The notes: generated by a model from the letters alone, not told the origin. DNA of 64,000 bases from Pikeienuella litoralis (GCF_037646705.1 NZ_JBBHER010000003.1:1-64000), one strand, 5' to 3'. Counted from the first letter of the stretch, positions 8,423 to 17,002 are shown. Numbers and translations: made by a program.

Positions 8423-10336
8423 TTATTTCCGGCTGATTCCGAGCGCGACCCGCGCCTTCAAGGCGATATCGCCGGCCTCCATGCCCGCGCTTCGGTACAT
8501 GGCGGCGGGGCTGTCCTGATCGAGAAAGACGTCGGGGAAGACCATCGACCGGAACCGGAGGCCGGCGTCGAACGCGCCCGCCTCCGCCAGAAGCTGCGCC
8601 ACCTGGGAGCCGAAGCCGCCGCTCGCGCCCTCCTCGATGGTGATCAGCGCCTCGTGGCCGCGCGCGAGGCGGAGGATGAGGTCGCGGTCCAGCGGCTTGG
8701 CGAAACGGGCGTCGGCGACGGTGGTCGAGACGCCGTCCGCGTCAAGCGCCTCCGCCGCTTTCAGACATTCCTGAAGCCGGGCGCCGAAGGAGAGCAGCGC
8801 GACGCGGGCGCCCTCGCGGACGACGCGGCCGCGCCCGATCTCCAGCGGCGCGCCGCGCTCCGGCATCTCGACGCCGACGCCTTCGCCGCGCGGATAGCGG
8901 AAGGCCGAAGGGCCGTCGTCGATCGCGCGGGCGGTCGCGACCATATGGCGAAGCTCGGCCTCATCCGCCGCCGCCATCACGACGAATCCCGGCAGGTTGG
9001 CGAGAAAGGCGATGTCGAAACTGCCGGCGTGGGTCGCGCCGTCGGCCCCGACCAGCCCGGCGCGGTCGATGGCGAAGCGGACCGGCAGGCGCTGAAGCGC
9101 CACGTCATGCACGACCTGATCGTAAGCGCGCTGCAGAAAGGTGGAATAGATCGCGACGAAGGGCTTCATCCCGCCCGCCGCCAGCCCCGCCGCGAAGGTG
9201 ACGCCGTGCTGTTCCGCGATGCCGACATCGAAGCAACGATCCGGGAACCGCTCCGCGAAGAGGTTGAGCCCGGTGCCGTCGGGCATCGCGGCGGTGATGG
9301 CGACGATCCTGTCGTCGCGCTCGGCTTCGGAGATCAGGCTGGTCGCGAACACCTTGGTGTAGGAGGGCGCGTTGGAGGCCGCCTTGGCCTGCGCGCCGGT
9401 CGCGATGTCGAATTTCGCGGTGGCGTGCCCGCGGTCGCTGGCCTGCTCGGCGGGGGGGTAGCCCTTGCCCTTCCGGGTCAGCGCATGGATCAGCACCGGC
9501 CCGTCCGCCCGCGCCTTCACCGCGCGGAGGACCGGCAGAAGCTGATCGAGATCGTGCCCGTCGATCGGCCCGACATAAGAGAAGCCGAGCTCTTCGAAGA
9601 TCGAGCCGCCGAAGGCCATCGTCTTCATCATGTCCCTCGCCCGCCGCGCGCCCTCGCGAAGCGGCGGCGGCAGAAGCGAGGCGGCGGTCTTGGCGGCGGC
9701 TTTCAGATCCTGAAACGGCGCGCCGGCGTAGATGCGCGAGAGATAGGCCGACATCGCGCCGACCGGCGGGGCGATCGACATCTCGTTGTCGTTGAGGATG
9801 ACGATCAGACGTTTGCCCATCCCGCCGGCGTTGTTCATCGCCTCATAGGCCATTCCGGCGGAGAGCGCGCCGTCGCCGATCACGGCGATGGCGTCGCCGG
9901 GGTCGCCGCCGAGATCGCGGGCCGCGGCGAATCCGAGCGCGGCCGAGATCGAGGTGGAGGAATGGGCGGCGCCGAACGGGTCGTATTCGCTCTCGGCGCG
10001 CTTGGTGAAGCCGGAGAGCCCGCCGCCCTGCCGGAGCGTGCGGATCCGTCCCCGCCGCCCGGTCAGGATCTTGTGCGGATAGGTTTGGTGGCCCACGTCC
10101 CAGATCAGCTTGTCGCGCGGGGTGTCGAACACCGCGTGAATGGCGACGGTCAGCTCAATGACGCCGAGCCCGGCGCCGAGATGCCCGCCGGTGACGGAAA
10201 CCGCGGAGATCGTCTCGGCCCGGAGCTCATCGGCGAGGCGCCGAAGGTCGCGGTCCGAGAGCAGCCGGACATCGGCCGGACTCGAGACCCGGTCGAGAAG
10301 CGGGGTCGCGGGGCGCGCATGCGGATTTTCGGCCAC
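8423..10336 (-). CDS. dxs: 1-deoxy-D-xylulose-5-phosphate synthase
   Basis: Thiamine-diphosphate enzyme condensing pyruvate and glyceraldehyde 3-phosphate, the first step of the MEP isoprenoid pathway. It is 637 residues, full length. Visible signatures are GGHLGAGLGVIELTVA and DVGHQTYPHKILTGRR near the N-terminus, the TPP motif GDGALSAGMAYEAMNNAG, and the transketolase pyrimidine-binding region with MPDGTGLN and DVGIAEQHGVTFAAGLA. I place the start at the GTG at 10336 because GAGGAG lies 6 bases upstream; the frame is open upstream only because it shadows ispA. It is the last gene of the hdac-xseB-ispA-dxs string, 23 bases after ispA. Confidence 0.95.
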   Translation of the reverse strand: MAENPHARPATPLLDRVSSPADVRLLSDRDLRRLADELRAETISAVSVTGGHLGAGLGVIELTVAIHAVFDTPRDKLIWDVGHQTYPHKILTGRRGRIRTLRQGGGLSGFTKRAESEYDPFGAAHSSTSISAALGFAAARDLGGDPGDAIAVIGDGALSAGMAYEAMNNAGGMGKRLIVILNDNEMSIAPPVGAMSAYLSRIYAGAPFQDLKAAAKTAASLLPPPLREGARRARDMMKTMAFGGSIFEELGFSYVGPIDGHDLDQLLPVLRAVKARADGPVLIHALTRKGKGYPPAEQASDRGHATAKFDIATGAQAKAASNAPSYTKVFATSLISEAERDDRIVAITAAMPDGTGLNLFAERFPDRCFDVGIAEQHGVTFAAGLAAGGMKPFVAIYSTFLQRAYDQVVHDVALQRLPVRFAIDRAGLVGADGATHAGSFDIAFLANLPGFVVMAAADEAELRHMVATARAIDDGPSAFRYPRGEGVGVEMPERGAPLEIGRGRVVREGARVALLSFGARLQECLKAAEALDADGVSTTVADARFAKPLDRDLILRLARGHEALITIEEGASGGFGSQVAQLLAEAGAFDAGLRFRSMVFPDVFLDQDSPAAMYRSAGMEAGDIALKARVALGISRK

Positions 10337-10359
10337 CTGATGCTCCTCTCGCGGCTTGA

Positions 10360-11271
10360 TCAACGCCGGCGGCTTACCGCAAAGCGCGCCGCGTGTCGAA
10401 GGGGTGCGGCGCGCGCGCCGAAGAGGTCGAGCCGGGCGGCCGCGGCGGCCGCGCGCGCGGCGGCGCGCGCGCGGGCGCCCTCCAGGCCGAGCAGGGCGAC
10501 GAGGGTGGCCTTTCCGGCGGCCTGATCCTTGCCGAGCCGTTTGCCCGCGGCGTCCGCGTCGCCCTCGGCGTCGAGAATGTCGTCGGCGATCTGGAACGCC
10601 GCGCCGAGATCCGCGGCGTAGCCGGCCAGCGCCTGGCGCTCCGCGCCGCTGGCGCGGCCGAGAATCGCGCCGGCCTCGACGGCGGCGGCGATCAGCGCGC
10701 CGGTCTTCTTCGCCTGGAGATCCGCGATTTCCGGCGCCGCGAGCGGCGCAGGCGCGGTCTCGGCGGCGATGTCGAGCGCCTGCCCCCCGACCATGCCGGC
10801 GAAGCCGGAGGCCCGCGCCAGAACATGGGCGAGCTCGGCGCGCACGGCGCCGTCGGGGGCGGTCTCCGGGGCGGTCATCAGCTCGAAGGCCAGCGCCTGC
10901 AGCGCGTCGCCCGCCAGGACCGCCGTCGCCTCGTCCCATTCGACATGCACGGTGGGCAGGCCGCGGCGGAGGTCGTCGTCGTCCATGCAGGGAAGATCGT
11001 CATGAACCAGCGAATAAGCGTGAAGGCATTCGAGCGCGGCGGCCGCCCGGTCCGCGCCCGGCGCGTCGGCGCCGAAGAGCGCGGCGGTCTCGATCACGAG
11101 AAAGGCGCGAAGCCGCTTGCCGCCCCCGAGCGCGGCGCGGCGCATGGCGGCGGCGAGCCGGCCTTCGGCGCCCGGCGCCGCGGGAGGCAGCGCCGCGTCG
11201 AGCGCGGCTTCGACCCGGCGCGCGGAGGCTTCGAGAATCGCGGGGAAGCCCGCCTCATCCGGCGGCGTCAC
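10360..11271 (-). CDS. ispA: farnesyl diphosphate synthase (polyprenyl synthetase)
   Basis: Condenses IPP with DMAPP and GPP to give farnesyl diphosphate for ubiquinone, carotenoid and undecaprenol synthesis. The first Asp-rich motif is DDLPCMD (about residues 91-97) and the second is the ADDILD stretch near residue 225. GGGKRLRAFLV is the IPP-binding segment. The start is the GTG at 11271, overlapping the xseB stop as GTGA, giving 303 residues. Exact chain length cannot be certified, since GPP and FPP synthases share these motifs, but the xseB/dxs context is the usual ispA context. The C-terminus is unusually Ala/Arg-rich. Confidence 0.93.
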   Translation of the reverse strand: MTPPDEAGFPAILEASARRVEAALDAALPPAAPGAEGRLAAAMRRAALGGGKRLRAFLVIETAALFGADAPGADRAAAALECLHAYSLVHDDLPCMDDDDLRRGLPTVHVEWDEATAVLAGDALQALAFELMTAPETAPDGAVRAELAHVLARASGFAGMVGGQALDIAAETAPAPLAAPEIADLQAKKTGALIAAAVEAGAILGRASGAERQALAGYAADLGAAFQIADDILDAEGDADAAGKRLGKDQAAGKATLVALLGLEGARARAAARAAAAAARLDLFGARAAPLRHAARFAVSRRR

Positions 11272-11510
11272 GGCGCGTCGAGCGGCTCCGCGCCCTTCGC
11301 CTCGCCATCCGCGCCCTGAATGATCTTTCGCACCCGGAGCTCCGCGTTTTTCAGACGCGCCTCGCAATGGGCGCGGAGCTTCTCGCCGCGTTCATAGAGG
11401 TCAATCGACTTGTCGAGCGGAACCTGCGCGTTTTCGAGCTGGCTGACGACGCTCTCCAGCTCCTCCATCGCTTGCTCGAAGCTCATGTCGGCGATCTTTT
11501 TCTCGCTCAT
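11268..11510 (-). CDS. xseB: exodeoxyribonuclease VII small subunit
   Basis: Small subunit that multimerises on XseA to form exonuclease VII, which degrades single-stranded DNA. The 80 residues begin MSEKKIADMSFEQAMEELE and continue with the conserved LDKSIDLYERGEKL core. It is predicted to be two helices. It overlaps the HDAC-like gene (ATGA) upstream and ispA (GTGA) downstream, so the four genes form a tightly coupled operon. xseA is not in the window. Confidence 0.95.
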   Translation of the reverse strand: MSEKKIADMSFEQAMEELESVVSQLENAQVPLDKSIDLYERGEKLRAHCEARLKNAELRVRKIIQGADGEAKGAEPLDAP

Positions 11511-12439
11511 GAAGCGCGCTCCATCAGAACCTTGGCGTGGCCGGCGACCGAAGCGGCCAGCGCGTCGAGGTCATACCCCCCTTCCAGCGTCGAGACCAGC
11601 CGCCCGGCGCAGCGCCGCGCCGCCAGGTCGGCGAGTTTCTCGGTGATCCAGACGAAGTCGGCCTCGTCCAGCGTCAACTCGGCCAGCGGGTCGCGCCGGT
11701 GGGCGTCGAATCCGGCGGAGATGATCAGAAGCTCGGGCGCGTGGGCGTCGATCGCCGGCAGGAGCCGCTCCTCCCACGCCTTCCGGAACGCGGCGCCGTC
11801 GCTCCGGGGCGCAAGCGTGGCGTTCAGGACGTTGCCGACTCCGGTCTCGTCCTCCATCCCGGTGCCGGGATAGAGCGGCGATTGATGGGACGAGGCGAAG
11901 AAGATCCGCGAATCGGCCTGAACCACGTCCTGCGTTCCGTTGCCGTGATGCACGTCGAAATCGGCGATGGCGACGCGGGAGAGTCCGTGCGCCTCCAGCG
12001 CGTGCAGCGCGCCGATGGCGGCGTTGGAGAAGAAGCAGAACCCCATCGCGGTCTCGCGCTCCGCGTGGTGGCCGGGCGGGCGGACGGCGCAGAAGGCGGA
12101 GGAGACCTCTCCGCCCAGCACCATGTCGACCGCCTTCACATTCGCGCCCGCGGCGCGGCGCGCCGCGTCCAGCGAGCCGGGAGAGAGACTGGTGTCGCCG
12201 TCGAGCGCCGCGAATCCCGCTGCGGGCGCGGCCGCCTCCAGCCGCCGGAGATGGGCGGCGGAATGGGCGCGAAGAATCGCCGCATCCCCGGCCAGAGGGG
12301 CCTCGACACGGAGCGCGGCGGCGAATTCGGGCGCGGCGAGCGCGGCGGAGACGGCCTCGATCCGGGCCACCCGCTCCGGATGGCCGGGCGGGGCGAGGTG
12401 GCGGAGAGAATCGGGATGGGAGAGGATCGCGAAGGTCAT
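11507..12439 (-). CDS. histone deacetylase family protein (class II HDAC-like amidohydrolase)
   Basis: Zinc-dependent amidohydrolase of the bacterial HDAC/acetylpolyamine amidohydrolase family, 310 residues. The catalytic stretch PPGHHAERETAMGFCFFSN with its His pair is present, as is the metal motif DFDVHHGNGTQ. A further metal Asp lies in SAGFDAHRRDPLA. Substrates of bacterial members are mostly unproven (acetyl-lysine or acetyl-polyamine). It heads the xseB-ispA-dxs operon, an arrangement I recall from Rhodobacterales. No histone-like partner is evident nearby. Confidence 0.92.
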   Translation of the reverse strand: MTFAILSHPDSLRHLAPPGHPERVARIEAVSAALAAPEFAAALRVEAPLAGDAAILRAHSAAHLRRLEAAAPAAGFAALDGDTSLSPGSLDAARRAAGANVKAVDMVLGGEVSSAFCAVRPPGHHAERETAMGFCFFSNAAIGALHALEAHGLSRVAIADFDVHHGNGTQDVVQADSRIFFASSHQSPLYPGTGMEDETGVGNVLNATLAPRSDGAAFRKAWEERLLPAIDAHAPELLIISAGFDAHRRDPLAELTLDEADFVWITEKLADLAARRCAGRLVSTLEGGYDLDALAASVAGHAKVLMERAS

Positions 12440-12523
12440 GGCGTGAGGAGGGTGGGGGCGCCGGGGGCGGGCGTCAAGCGGCGGCCGGCGCGAGGTCCCG
12501 GCGCCAGGGCGCGCGCGGGCGCG

Positions 12524-13237
12524 TCAGTCCGGCGTCAGCATGTACCCCTCGCCGCGCACGGTTTGCAGATAGCGGGGGTTCTTCGGGTCATTCTCGATCT
12601 TCCGGCGCAGCCGGGTGATCTGGACGTCGACCGCGCGCTCCTGCGCGCCGCCGGCGGAGCCGCCCAGCTCTTCGACCAGACGCCCGCGGGTCAGCGCCTC
12701 GTTCGGGCTTTTCGCGAAGACGCGCATCAGCGCCGCTTCGGTCGAGGTGAGCCGCACCAGCGACTCGCCGCGCCAAAGCTCTCCGCGGGAGATCTCGTAG
12801 CGGGTGACGCCGAGCGCGAGGGTCTTTGGCGGGTCGTCCTGAGTCGGGACGATCGCGGCGCGCCTCAGGATCGCGGCGACCCGAAGCAGAAGCTCCCGCG
12901 GCTCGAACGGTTTCGGCAGGTAGTCGTCCGCGCCCGATTCGAGGCCGGTGATCCGATCCTCGGTTTCGCCGCGCGCGGTGAGAAGCAGAATCGGGCATTC
13001 GGTGGTTTTCCGGATGGCCGCGGTCAGCGAGAATCCGTCCTCCCCCGGCATCATCACGTCGATGACCAGAAGATCGAAGGCGAGCCCGGCGAGGACCCGG
13101 CGCGCATGGGCCGCGTCCCGCGCCACGGTCACCAGATAGCCGTTCTTGACGAGAAACTGCTTCAGGAGCGTGCGGATGCGCTGATCGTCGTCGACGACGA
13201 GGATATGGGCGGTTGGCTCGGTGCTGGTGCTGGTCAT
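12524..13237 (-). CDS. OmpR-family response regulator, PetR-like
   Basis: DNA-binding response regulator of 237 residues. The receiver domain (about 10-125) has the acidic pair DD (16-17), phospho-acceptor D60 in LLVIDVMMPGEDG and the Lys in LPKPFEP. The C-terminal winged helix (about 140-235) ends RRKIENDPKNPRYLQTVRG. No histidine kinase is adjacent; instead a MarR-type gene lies 13 bases upstream in the same direction. This matches the petP-petR pair described in Rhodobacter capsulatus, where they precede petABC. The petABC genes are absent here, so the regulon is uncertain. Confidence 0.88.
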   Translation of the reverse strand: MTSTSTEPTAHILVVDDDQRIRTLLKQFLVKNGYLVTVARDAAHARRVLAGLAFDLLVIDVMMPGEDGFSLTAAIRKTTECPILLLTARGETEDRITGLESGADDYLPKPFEPRELLLRVAAILRRAAIVPTQDDPPKTLALGVTRYEISRGELWRGESLVRLTSTEAALMRVFAKSPNEALTRGRLVEELGGSAGGAQERAVDVQITRLRRKIENDPKNPRYLQTVRGEGYMLTPD

Positions 13238-13250
13238 CGCCGCCGTGGCC

Positions 13251-13760
13251 TCACCGTTCGGTTTTCGTCGCGAGCAGACGCTGCGCGTCCTTGTCCATCA
13301 TTCTGTGCAGCACTTCGCGGAATCCTGCAACCGCTTCCGGTCCCGCTTCGAGATAGGCGCGGCGGAGCCGCTCGCGCTGGGTCTCCGACAATTGCGCCTC
13401 CAGGTCGCGGCCCGCGCCGGTCAGGTGCAGGAGCCTCTGGCGCCGGTCGGTCGCGCCGACGGTCTGCTCCACCAGCCCGTCCGCGATCAACTGGCGCAGG
13501 ACCCGGTTGAGCGACTGCTTGGTGACGCCGAGAAATTCGATCAGCGCGGCCACCGTCAGACCGGGCCGGTGGCGGATGAAATGGATCGCCCGGTGATGGG
13601 CGCGGCCATAGCCCCGTTCGACCAGAATCCGGTCGGGGTCGCTGGTGAAGTCCCGATAGGCGAAGAACAGCAATTCGATCCCGCTCCGCAGCTGCTCGTC
13701 CTTGAGAAAGAGCAGCTGATCGGCACGCATTATCTGAGCGGAGCGCGTCGGAGAGTGCAT
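13251..13760 (-). CDS. MarR-family transcriptional regulator, PetP-like
   Basis: Winged-helix regulator of 169 residues. The central MarR domain contains LTVAALIEFLGVTKQSLNRVLRQL as recognition helix and wing, and a C-terminal dimer helix ends HRMMDKDAQRL. The start at 13760 is preferred because GGAGG lies 8 bases upstream; an ATG at 13775 would place that site inside the gene. It is probably cotranscribed with the response regulator downstream. The 216-base gap to ilvE should hold both promoters. The family call is firm; the PetP equivalence is from gene order. Confidence 0.88.
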   Translation of the reverse strand: MHSPTRSAQIMRADQLLFLKDEQLRSGIELLFFAYRDFTSDPDRILVERGYGRAHHRAIHFIRHRPGLTVAALIEFLGVTKQSLNRVLRQLIADGLVEQTVGATDRRQRLLHLTGAGRDLEAQLSETQRERLRRAYLEAGPEAVAGFREVLHRMMDKDAQRLLATKTER

Positions 13761-13818
13761 GGTGCTCGCCTCCATATCCCGGTTGCGGCGCCCTCGTCGC
13801 CCCGCCGCCGTGCTTTAT

Positions 13819-13833
13819 GTCAGTCTTATTGAC
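13819..13833. promoter_or_regulatory. possible operator, GTCA-N7-TGAC inverted repeat
   Basis: In the divergent gap between the MarR-type gene and ilvE, an AT-rich patch around 13812-13845 contains GTCA and TGAC separated by 7 bases. MarR proteins usually bind near-palindromes in such divergent regions, so this is a candidate autoregulatory site. The arms are only 4 bases, so it may be chance. Confidence 0.25.
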
Positions 13834-13976
13834 TTAGAAATATCCGAATGCTACGCGGATCGCAAGGTTTTGGGTTATTTCATTTCCCTTGGCCGTCGGT
13901 TTGCGAAACTTTCGCGAAGATTTGGAAGAGTGGTGCGCTCCTTCGCTGCGGAGCGCCGTGATGAGAGGATGCGAAG

Positions 13977-14855
13977 ATGGCGGGCGAAGCCTATGACGAC
14001 CGTGACGGCGTTATCTGGGTCGATGGCGAAATGGTCCCCTGGCGCGAGGCGAAGGTGCATGTGCTGACGCACGCGCTGCATTACGCCTCCTCCGTCTTCG
14101 AGGGCGAGCGCGCCTATGGCGGCGTGATCTTTCGCGGCCACGACCACAGCTTGCGGCTGCTTTCCAGCGCCGAGGCGATGGATATCCCCTCGCCCTACAG
14201 CGTGGAGGAGATCGACGCGGCGAAGGCGGAGGCGCTGAAAGCCTCCGGGCTCGAAGATTGCTATGTGCGCCCGTTCATGTGGCGCGGCTCCGGCCCCGAC
14301 ATGGGCGTCGCGGCGGCGCAGAATCCGGTTCACATGGCGGTCGCGGTCTGGTCCTGGGGCGCCTATTACGGCGACGCGAAGAGGACCGGCGCGAAGCTCG
14401 ACATCTCCAAATGGAAGCGGCCGAGCCCGGAGACGATCCCGTGCCACGCCAAGGCGGCCGGGCTCTACATGATCTGCACGATGTCGAAACACGCGGCGGC
14501 GGCGAAGGGCTGCTCCGACGCGCTGATGATGGATTATCGCGGCTATGTCGCGGAGGCGACCGGCGCGAACATCTTCTTCGTGAAGGACGGCGCGGTCCAC
14601 ACGCCGCTGCCGGATTGCTTCCTGAACGGGCTGACGCGGCAGACGGTGCTCGGCTTTCTGAAGGCGCGCGGCGTCGAGGTGATCGAGCGGCACATCATGC
14701 CGGACGAGCTTGCGGATTTCGAGCAATGCTGGCTGACCGGCACGGCGGCGGAGGTGACTCCGGTCGGCCAGATCGGCGAGCATATGTACGAGGTTGGCGA
14801 GCTCACGCATTCGATCGCCGACGAATACGAAAAACACGTCCGCGCCGGGGGGTGA
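13977..14855 (+). CDS. ilvE: branched-chain amino acid aminotransferase
   Basis: PLP fold type IV transaminase carrying out the last step of Leu, Ile and Val synthesis, and the first of their breakdown. It is 292 residues. Typical segments are HALHYASSVFEGERAY, the PLP lysine K159 in PCHAKAAGLY, and the cofactor-phosphate loop GYVAEATGANIFFV followed by LNGLTRQTVL. Divergent from the petP/petR-like genes, as I recall in Rhodobacterales. The next gene starts 4 bases after its stop. Confidence 0.94.
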   Translation: MAGEAYDDRDGVIWVDGEMVPWREAKVHVLTHALHYASSVFEGERAYGGVIFRGHDHSLRLLSSAEAMDIPSPYSVEEIDAAKAEALKASGLEDCYVRPFMWRGSGPDMGVAAAQNPVHMAVAVWSWGAYYGDAKRTGAKLDISKWKRPSPETIPCHAKAAGLYMICTMSKHAAAAKGCSDALMMDYRGYVAEATGANIFFVKDGAVHTPLPDCFLNGLTRQTVLGFLKARGVEVIERHIMPDELADFEQCWLTGTAAEVTPVGQIGEHMYEVGELTHSIADEYEKHVRAGG

Positions 14856-14859
14856 GCCG

Positions 14860-15954
14860 ATGGCCGCGCGCGCGGACGTTCTCATCGTCGGCGCCGGGGC
14901 CGCCGGCCTCGGGGCGGCGGCGCATCTCGCCGACGCCGCGAAGGTGATCGTGCTCGAAGCGGAGCGCGCGCCCTGCCATCATTCGACGGGGCGTTCGGCG
15001 GCGGTCTTCATCAAGTCCTACGGGCCGCCGGGCGTTCGCGCGGCGACGGCGGCCTCCGAGAGCTTTTTCGAGGCGCCGCCGGACGGGTTCGCGGCGGCGC
15101 CGCTGCTGTCGCCGCGCGGGCTCCTTCATCTTGATTTTGGCGGCGGCGGGCTGGACGCGACGGTTCGGAAGACGCCGGGACTGCGCGCGATCTCCGTCGA
15201 CGAGGCGCTGGCGCTGGCGCCGTATCTCCGGCGGGAGGGACTCGTCGCGGCGGCGTATGAGGCCGACGCGCGCGACATCGACGTCGATCTCCTGACCGGA
15301 GGCTTTCAGCGGATGATGCGGGCGGGCGACGCGCGGCTCGCGCTCAACGCGCGGGTCTCCGGCGTCAGCCGCTCCGGCGGCGTCTGGCGGGTGACGGCGG
15401 GCGAAGAGACGTATGAGGCGCCGATCCTCGTCAACGCGGCGGGCGCCTGGGCGACGGGGATCGCCGAGATGGCGGGGGCCTCGCCGATCCGGATCCAGCC
15501 GAAGCGGCGCTCCGGCGCGATCATTCCCGCCCCGGCGGAATACGATGTCTCCGGCTGGCCGGTGGTGATGGACGCGCGCGAGACCTGGTACGCGAAACCG
15601 ATGGGGGGCAAGCTCATGGTCTCCCCCGCCGACGCGGACCCGGTCGAGCCCTTCGACGCCTGGCCGGACGATATGGTGCTGGCCGAAGGGCTGGACCGGT
15701 TTTCGCGCGCCGCGAATTTCGAGGTGACGCGGGTGGAGCGCAGCTGGGCCGGGCTCCGCAGCTTCTCGCCGGACGGAGAGCCGGTGATCGGGTTCGACGC
15801 CGCCCGGAGCGGCTTTTTCTGGCTGGCCGGGCAAGGCGGGTACGGCATCCAGACCGCGCCCGCGTTGTCCGCGCTCGCGGCCGATCTGATTCTCGGCCGC
15901 GCGCCGGCGCTGGCGGCGACGGCGCCGGTCTTCGCGCCGGCGCGATTCGGCTGA
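14860..15954 (+). CDS. FAD-dependent amino acid oxidoreductase (DAO/glycine oxidase family)
   Basis: Flavoprotein of the D-amino-acid oxidase/DadA superfamily, 364 residues. The N-terminal Rossmann motif GAGAAGLGAAAHLA (about 12-25) binds FAD. STGRSAA is the second FAD contact, and the C-terminal WAGLRSFSPDGEPVIG and GQGGYGIQTAPA are typical of this family. It starts 4 bases after ilvE with a G-rich ribosome site inside the ilvE end, so the two are coupled. Its substrate is not evident; a D-amino acid or N-methyl amino acid fits the family and the transaminase neighbour. Confidence 0.85.
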   Translation: MAARADVLIVGAGAAGLGAAAHLADAAKVIVLEAERAPCHHSTGRSAAVFIKSYGPPGVRAATAASESFFEAPPDGFAAAPLLSPRGLLHLDFGGGGLDATVRKTPGLRAISVDEALALAPYLRREGLVAAAYEADARDIDVDLLTGGFQRMMRAGDARLALNARVSGVSRSGGVWRVTAGEETYEAPILVNAAGAWATGIAEMAGASPIRIQPKRRSGAIIPAPAEYDVSGWPVVMDARETWYAKPMGGKLMVSPADADPVEPFDAWPDDMVLAEGLDRFSRAANFEVTRVERSWAGLRSFSPDGEPVIGFDAARSGFFWLAGQGGYGIQTAPALSALAADLILGRAPALAATAPVFAPARFG

Positions 15955-15963
15955 ACCAGCCGC

Positions 15964-15992
15964 GGCGATGGGGGCGTTTCGCCCCAGTCGCC
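15964..15992 (+). terminator. probable intrinsic-type terminator hairpin
   Basis: A 13-base-pair imperfect stem (GGCGATGGGGGCG / CGCCCCAGTCGCC, one G-U and one G-A) with a TTT loop begins 9 bases after the oxidoreductase stop. No strong T-run follows, but it lies just before the rsfS promoter and probably insulates the two units. Confidence 0.5.
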
Positions 15993-16000
15993 ATGATTGG

Positions 16001-16029
16001 TTGAGAACGTCGCCGGTTTTCCCTATATT
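16001..16029 (+). promoter_or_regulatory. sigma70-type promoter for rsfS-rlmH
   Basis: TTGAGA (16001-16006) and TATATT (16024-16029) are separated by 17 bases. Each hexamer matches the vegetative consensus at 5 of 6 positions with ideal spacing, which is the best promoter match I found in the window. Transcription would begin near 16036, giving a leader of about 60 bases before rsfS. Confidence 0.65.
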
Positions 16030-16075
16030 CAGAGTGCGCCGCTACGGCGCGAACATCAGGAGGGTCTCGTTCTGC

Positions 16076-16102
16076 ATGAACGGATTAACGCGGGCTCCAT
16101 GA
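16076..16102 (+). other. possible 8-codon leader ORF overlapping the rsfS start
   Basis: ATG at 16076 opens MNGLTRAP and stops with TGA at 16100-16102, overlapping the rsfS ATG at 16099 as ATGA. The strong ribosome site AGGAGGG (16058-16064) serves this ATG at 11 bases. The rsfS ATG itself has no ribosome site. An in-frame CTG at 16072 sits 7 bases after the same site and is an alternative rsfS start. Confidence 0.35.
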
Positions 16103-16491
16103 CGGGTCCGACCCTAATGCCGCCGGTTGGCGGCGGCGAAGAGGCGGTGGCGACGCTGCTCGCCCATATCTGCGACAGGCTCGATCAGGACAAGGCCGAG
16201 GATATCGTGACCATCGATATCCGCGGGAAAAGCGCGATGGCCGATTACATGGTGATCGCCTCCGGCCGCTCGACACGGCAAGTGTCGGCGCTGAGCGACC
16301 ATCTGATCGAATCGCTCAAGCAGGAGCTTGGCCGCACGACCCGGGTCGAAGGCAAGAACGCGGGCGATTGGGTGCTGATCGATGCGGGCGACGTGATCGT
16401 CCACATCTTCCGGCCCGAGGTGCGCGAGTTCTACCAGCTCGAGAAGATGTGGACGCCGGAACTCACCGAGGCCGCCGCGCGGATGGCCTGA
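16099..16491 (+). CDS. rsfS: ribosomal silencing factor RsfS
   Basis: Binds ribosomal protein uL14 and blocks subunit joining when nutrients run low. The RsfS/Iojap core is complete: DIRGKSAMADYMVIASGRSTRQV, then GDWVLIDAGDVIVHIFRPEVREFYQLE. The ATG at 16099 gives 130 residues, the family length, but it lacks a ribosome site, so initiation may depend on an upstream mini-ORF or on a CTG at 16072. It is followed by rlmH 19 bases on, the standard partner. Confidence 0.93.
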   Translation: MTGPTLMPPVGGGEEAVATLLAHICDRLDQDKAEDIVTIDIRGKSAMADYMVIASGRSTRQVSALSDHLIESLKQELGRTTRVEGKNAGDWVLIDAGDVIVHIFRPEVREFYQLEKMWTPELTEAAARMA

Positions 16492-16510
16492 ACCGCAGGG
16501 GGAGCTTGCG

Positions 16511-16972
16511 GTGCGAATCGCGATTCTGGCCATCGGCCGCCGCAAGGGCGGGCCGGAGGCCATGCTCGTCAAGGATTACCTCGCCCGATTCGACGCGGCC
16601 GGGCGCGGTCTGGGCCTTGGCCCTGCGCGGCTCCTCGAGATCGAGGATCGAAAGCGCGCGGGCGAAAGCCGCCTTCTGCTGGAGGCGGTTCCGGACGGTG
16701 CGTTCATCGTCGCGCTCGATGAGCGCGGAAAGACGATGACGAGCCGCGGATTCGCGAAGCTGATCGCCGTCAAACGGGATGAAAGCCGGCGCGACATGGC
16801 CTTTCTGATCGGCGGCGCCGACGGGCATTCCCCCGCGCTCCGCGACCGGGCGGATCTGCTGCTCGGCTTCGGCGACATGGTCTGGCCGCACATGCTGGCC
16901 CGCGCAATGCTGGCCGAACAGCTTTACCGGGCGGCCAGCATTCTTTCCGGCGCGCCCTATCACCGGGACTGA
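16511..16972 (+). CDS. rlmH: 23S rRNA pseudouridine-1915 N3-methyltransferase
   Basis: SPOUT-class methyltransferase acting on helix 69 of 23S rRNA, 153 residues. The SPOUT knot motifs are ALDERGKTMTSRGFAKLI, FLIGGADGHSPALRD and the C-terminal LLAEQLYRAASILSGAPYHRD type ending. It begins with GTG, with GGGGGAG about 6 bases upstream. Cotranscribed with rsfS. Confidence 0.94.
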   Translation: MRIAILAIGRRKGGPEAMLVKDYLARFDAAGRGLGLGPARLLEIEDRKRAGESRLLLEAVPDGAFIVALDERGKTMTSRGFAKLIAVKRDESRRDMAFLIGGADGHSPALRDRADLLLGFGDMVWPHMLARAMLAEQLYRAASILSGAPYHRD

Positions 16973-17002
16973 CGGCGCGCGCCGGCCGGGAGAAAGACCG
17001 GA

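Noticed and set aside
10337..10939. N-terminal extension of dxs reaching to 10939
   Set aside because: It overlaps ispA out of frame and is low-complexity Arg/Gly; the GTG at 10336 has a good ribosome site.
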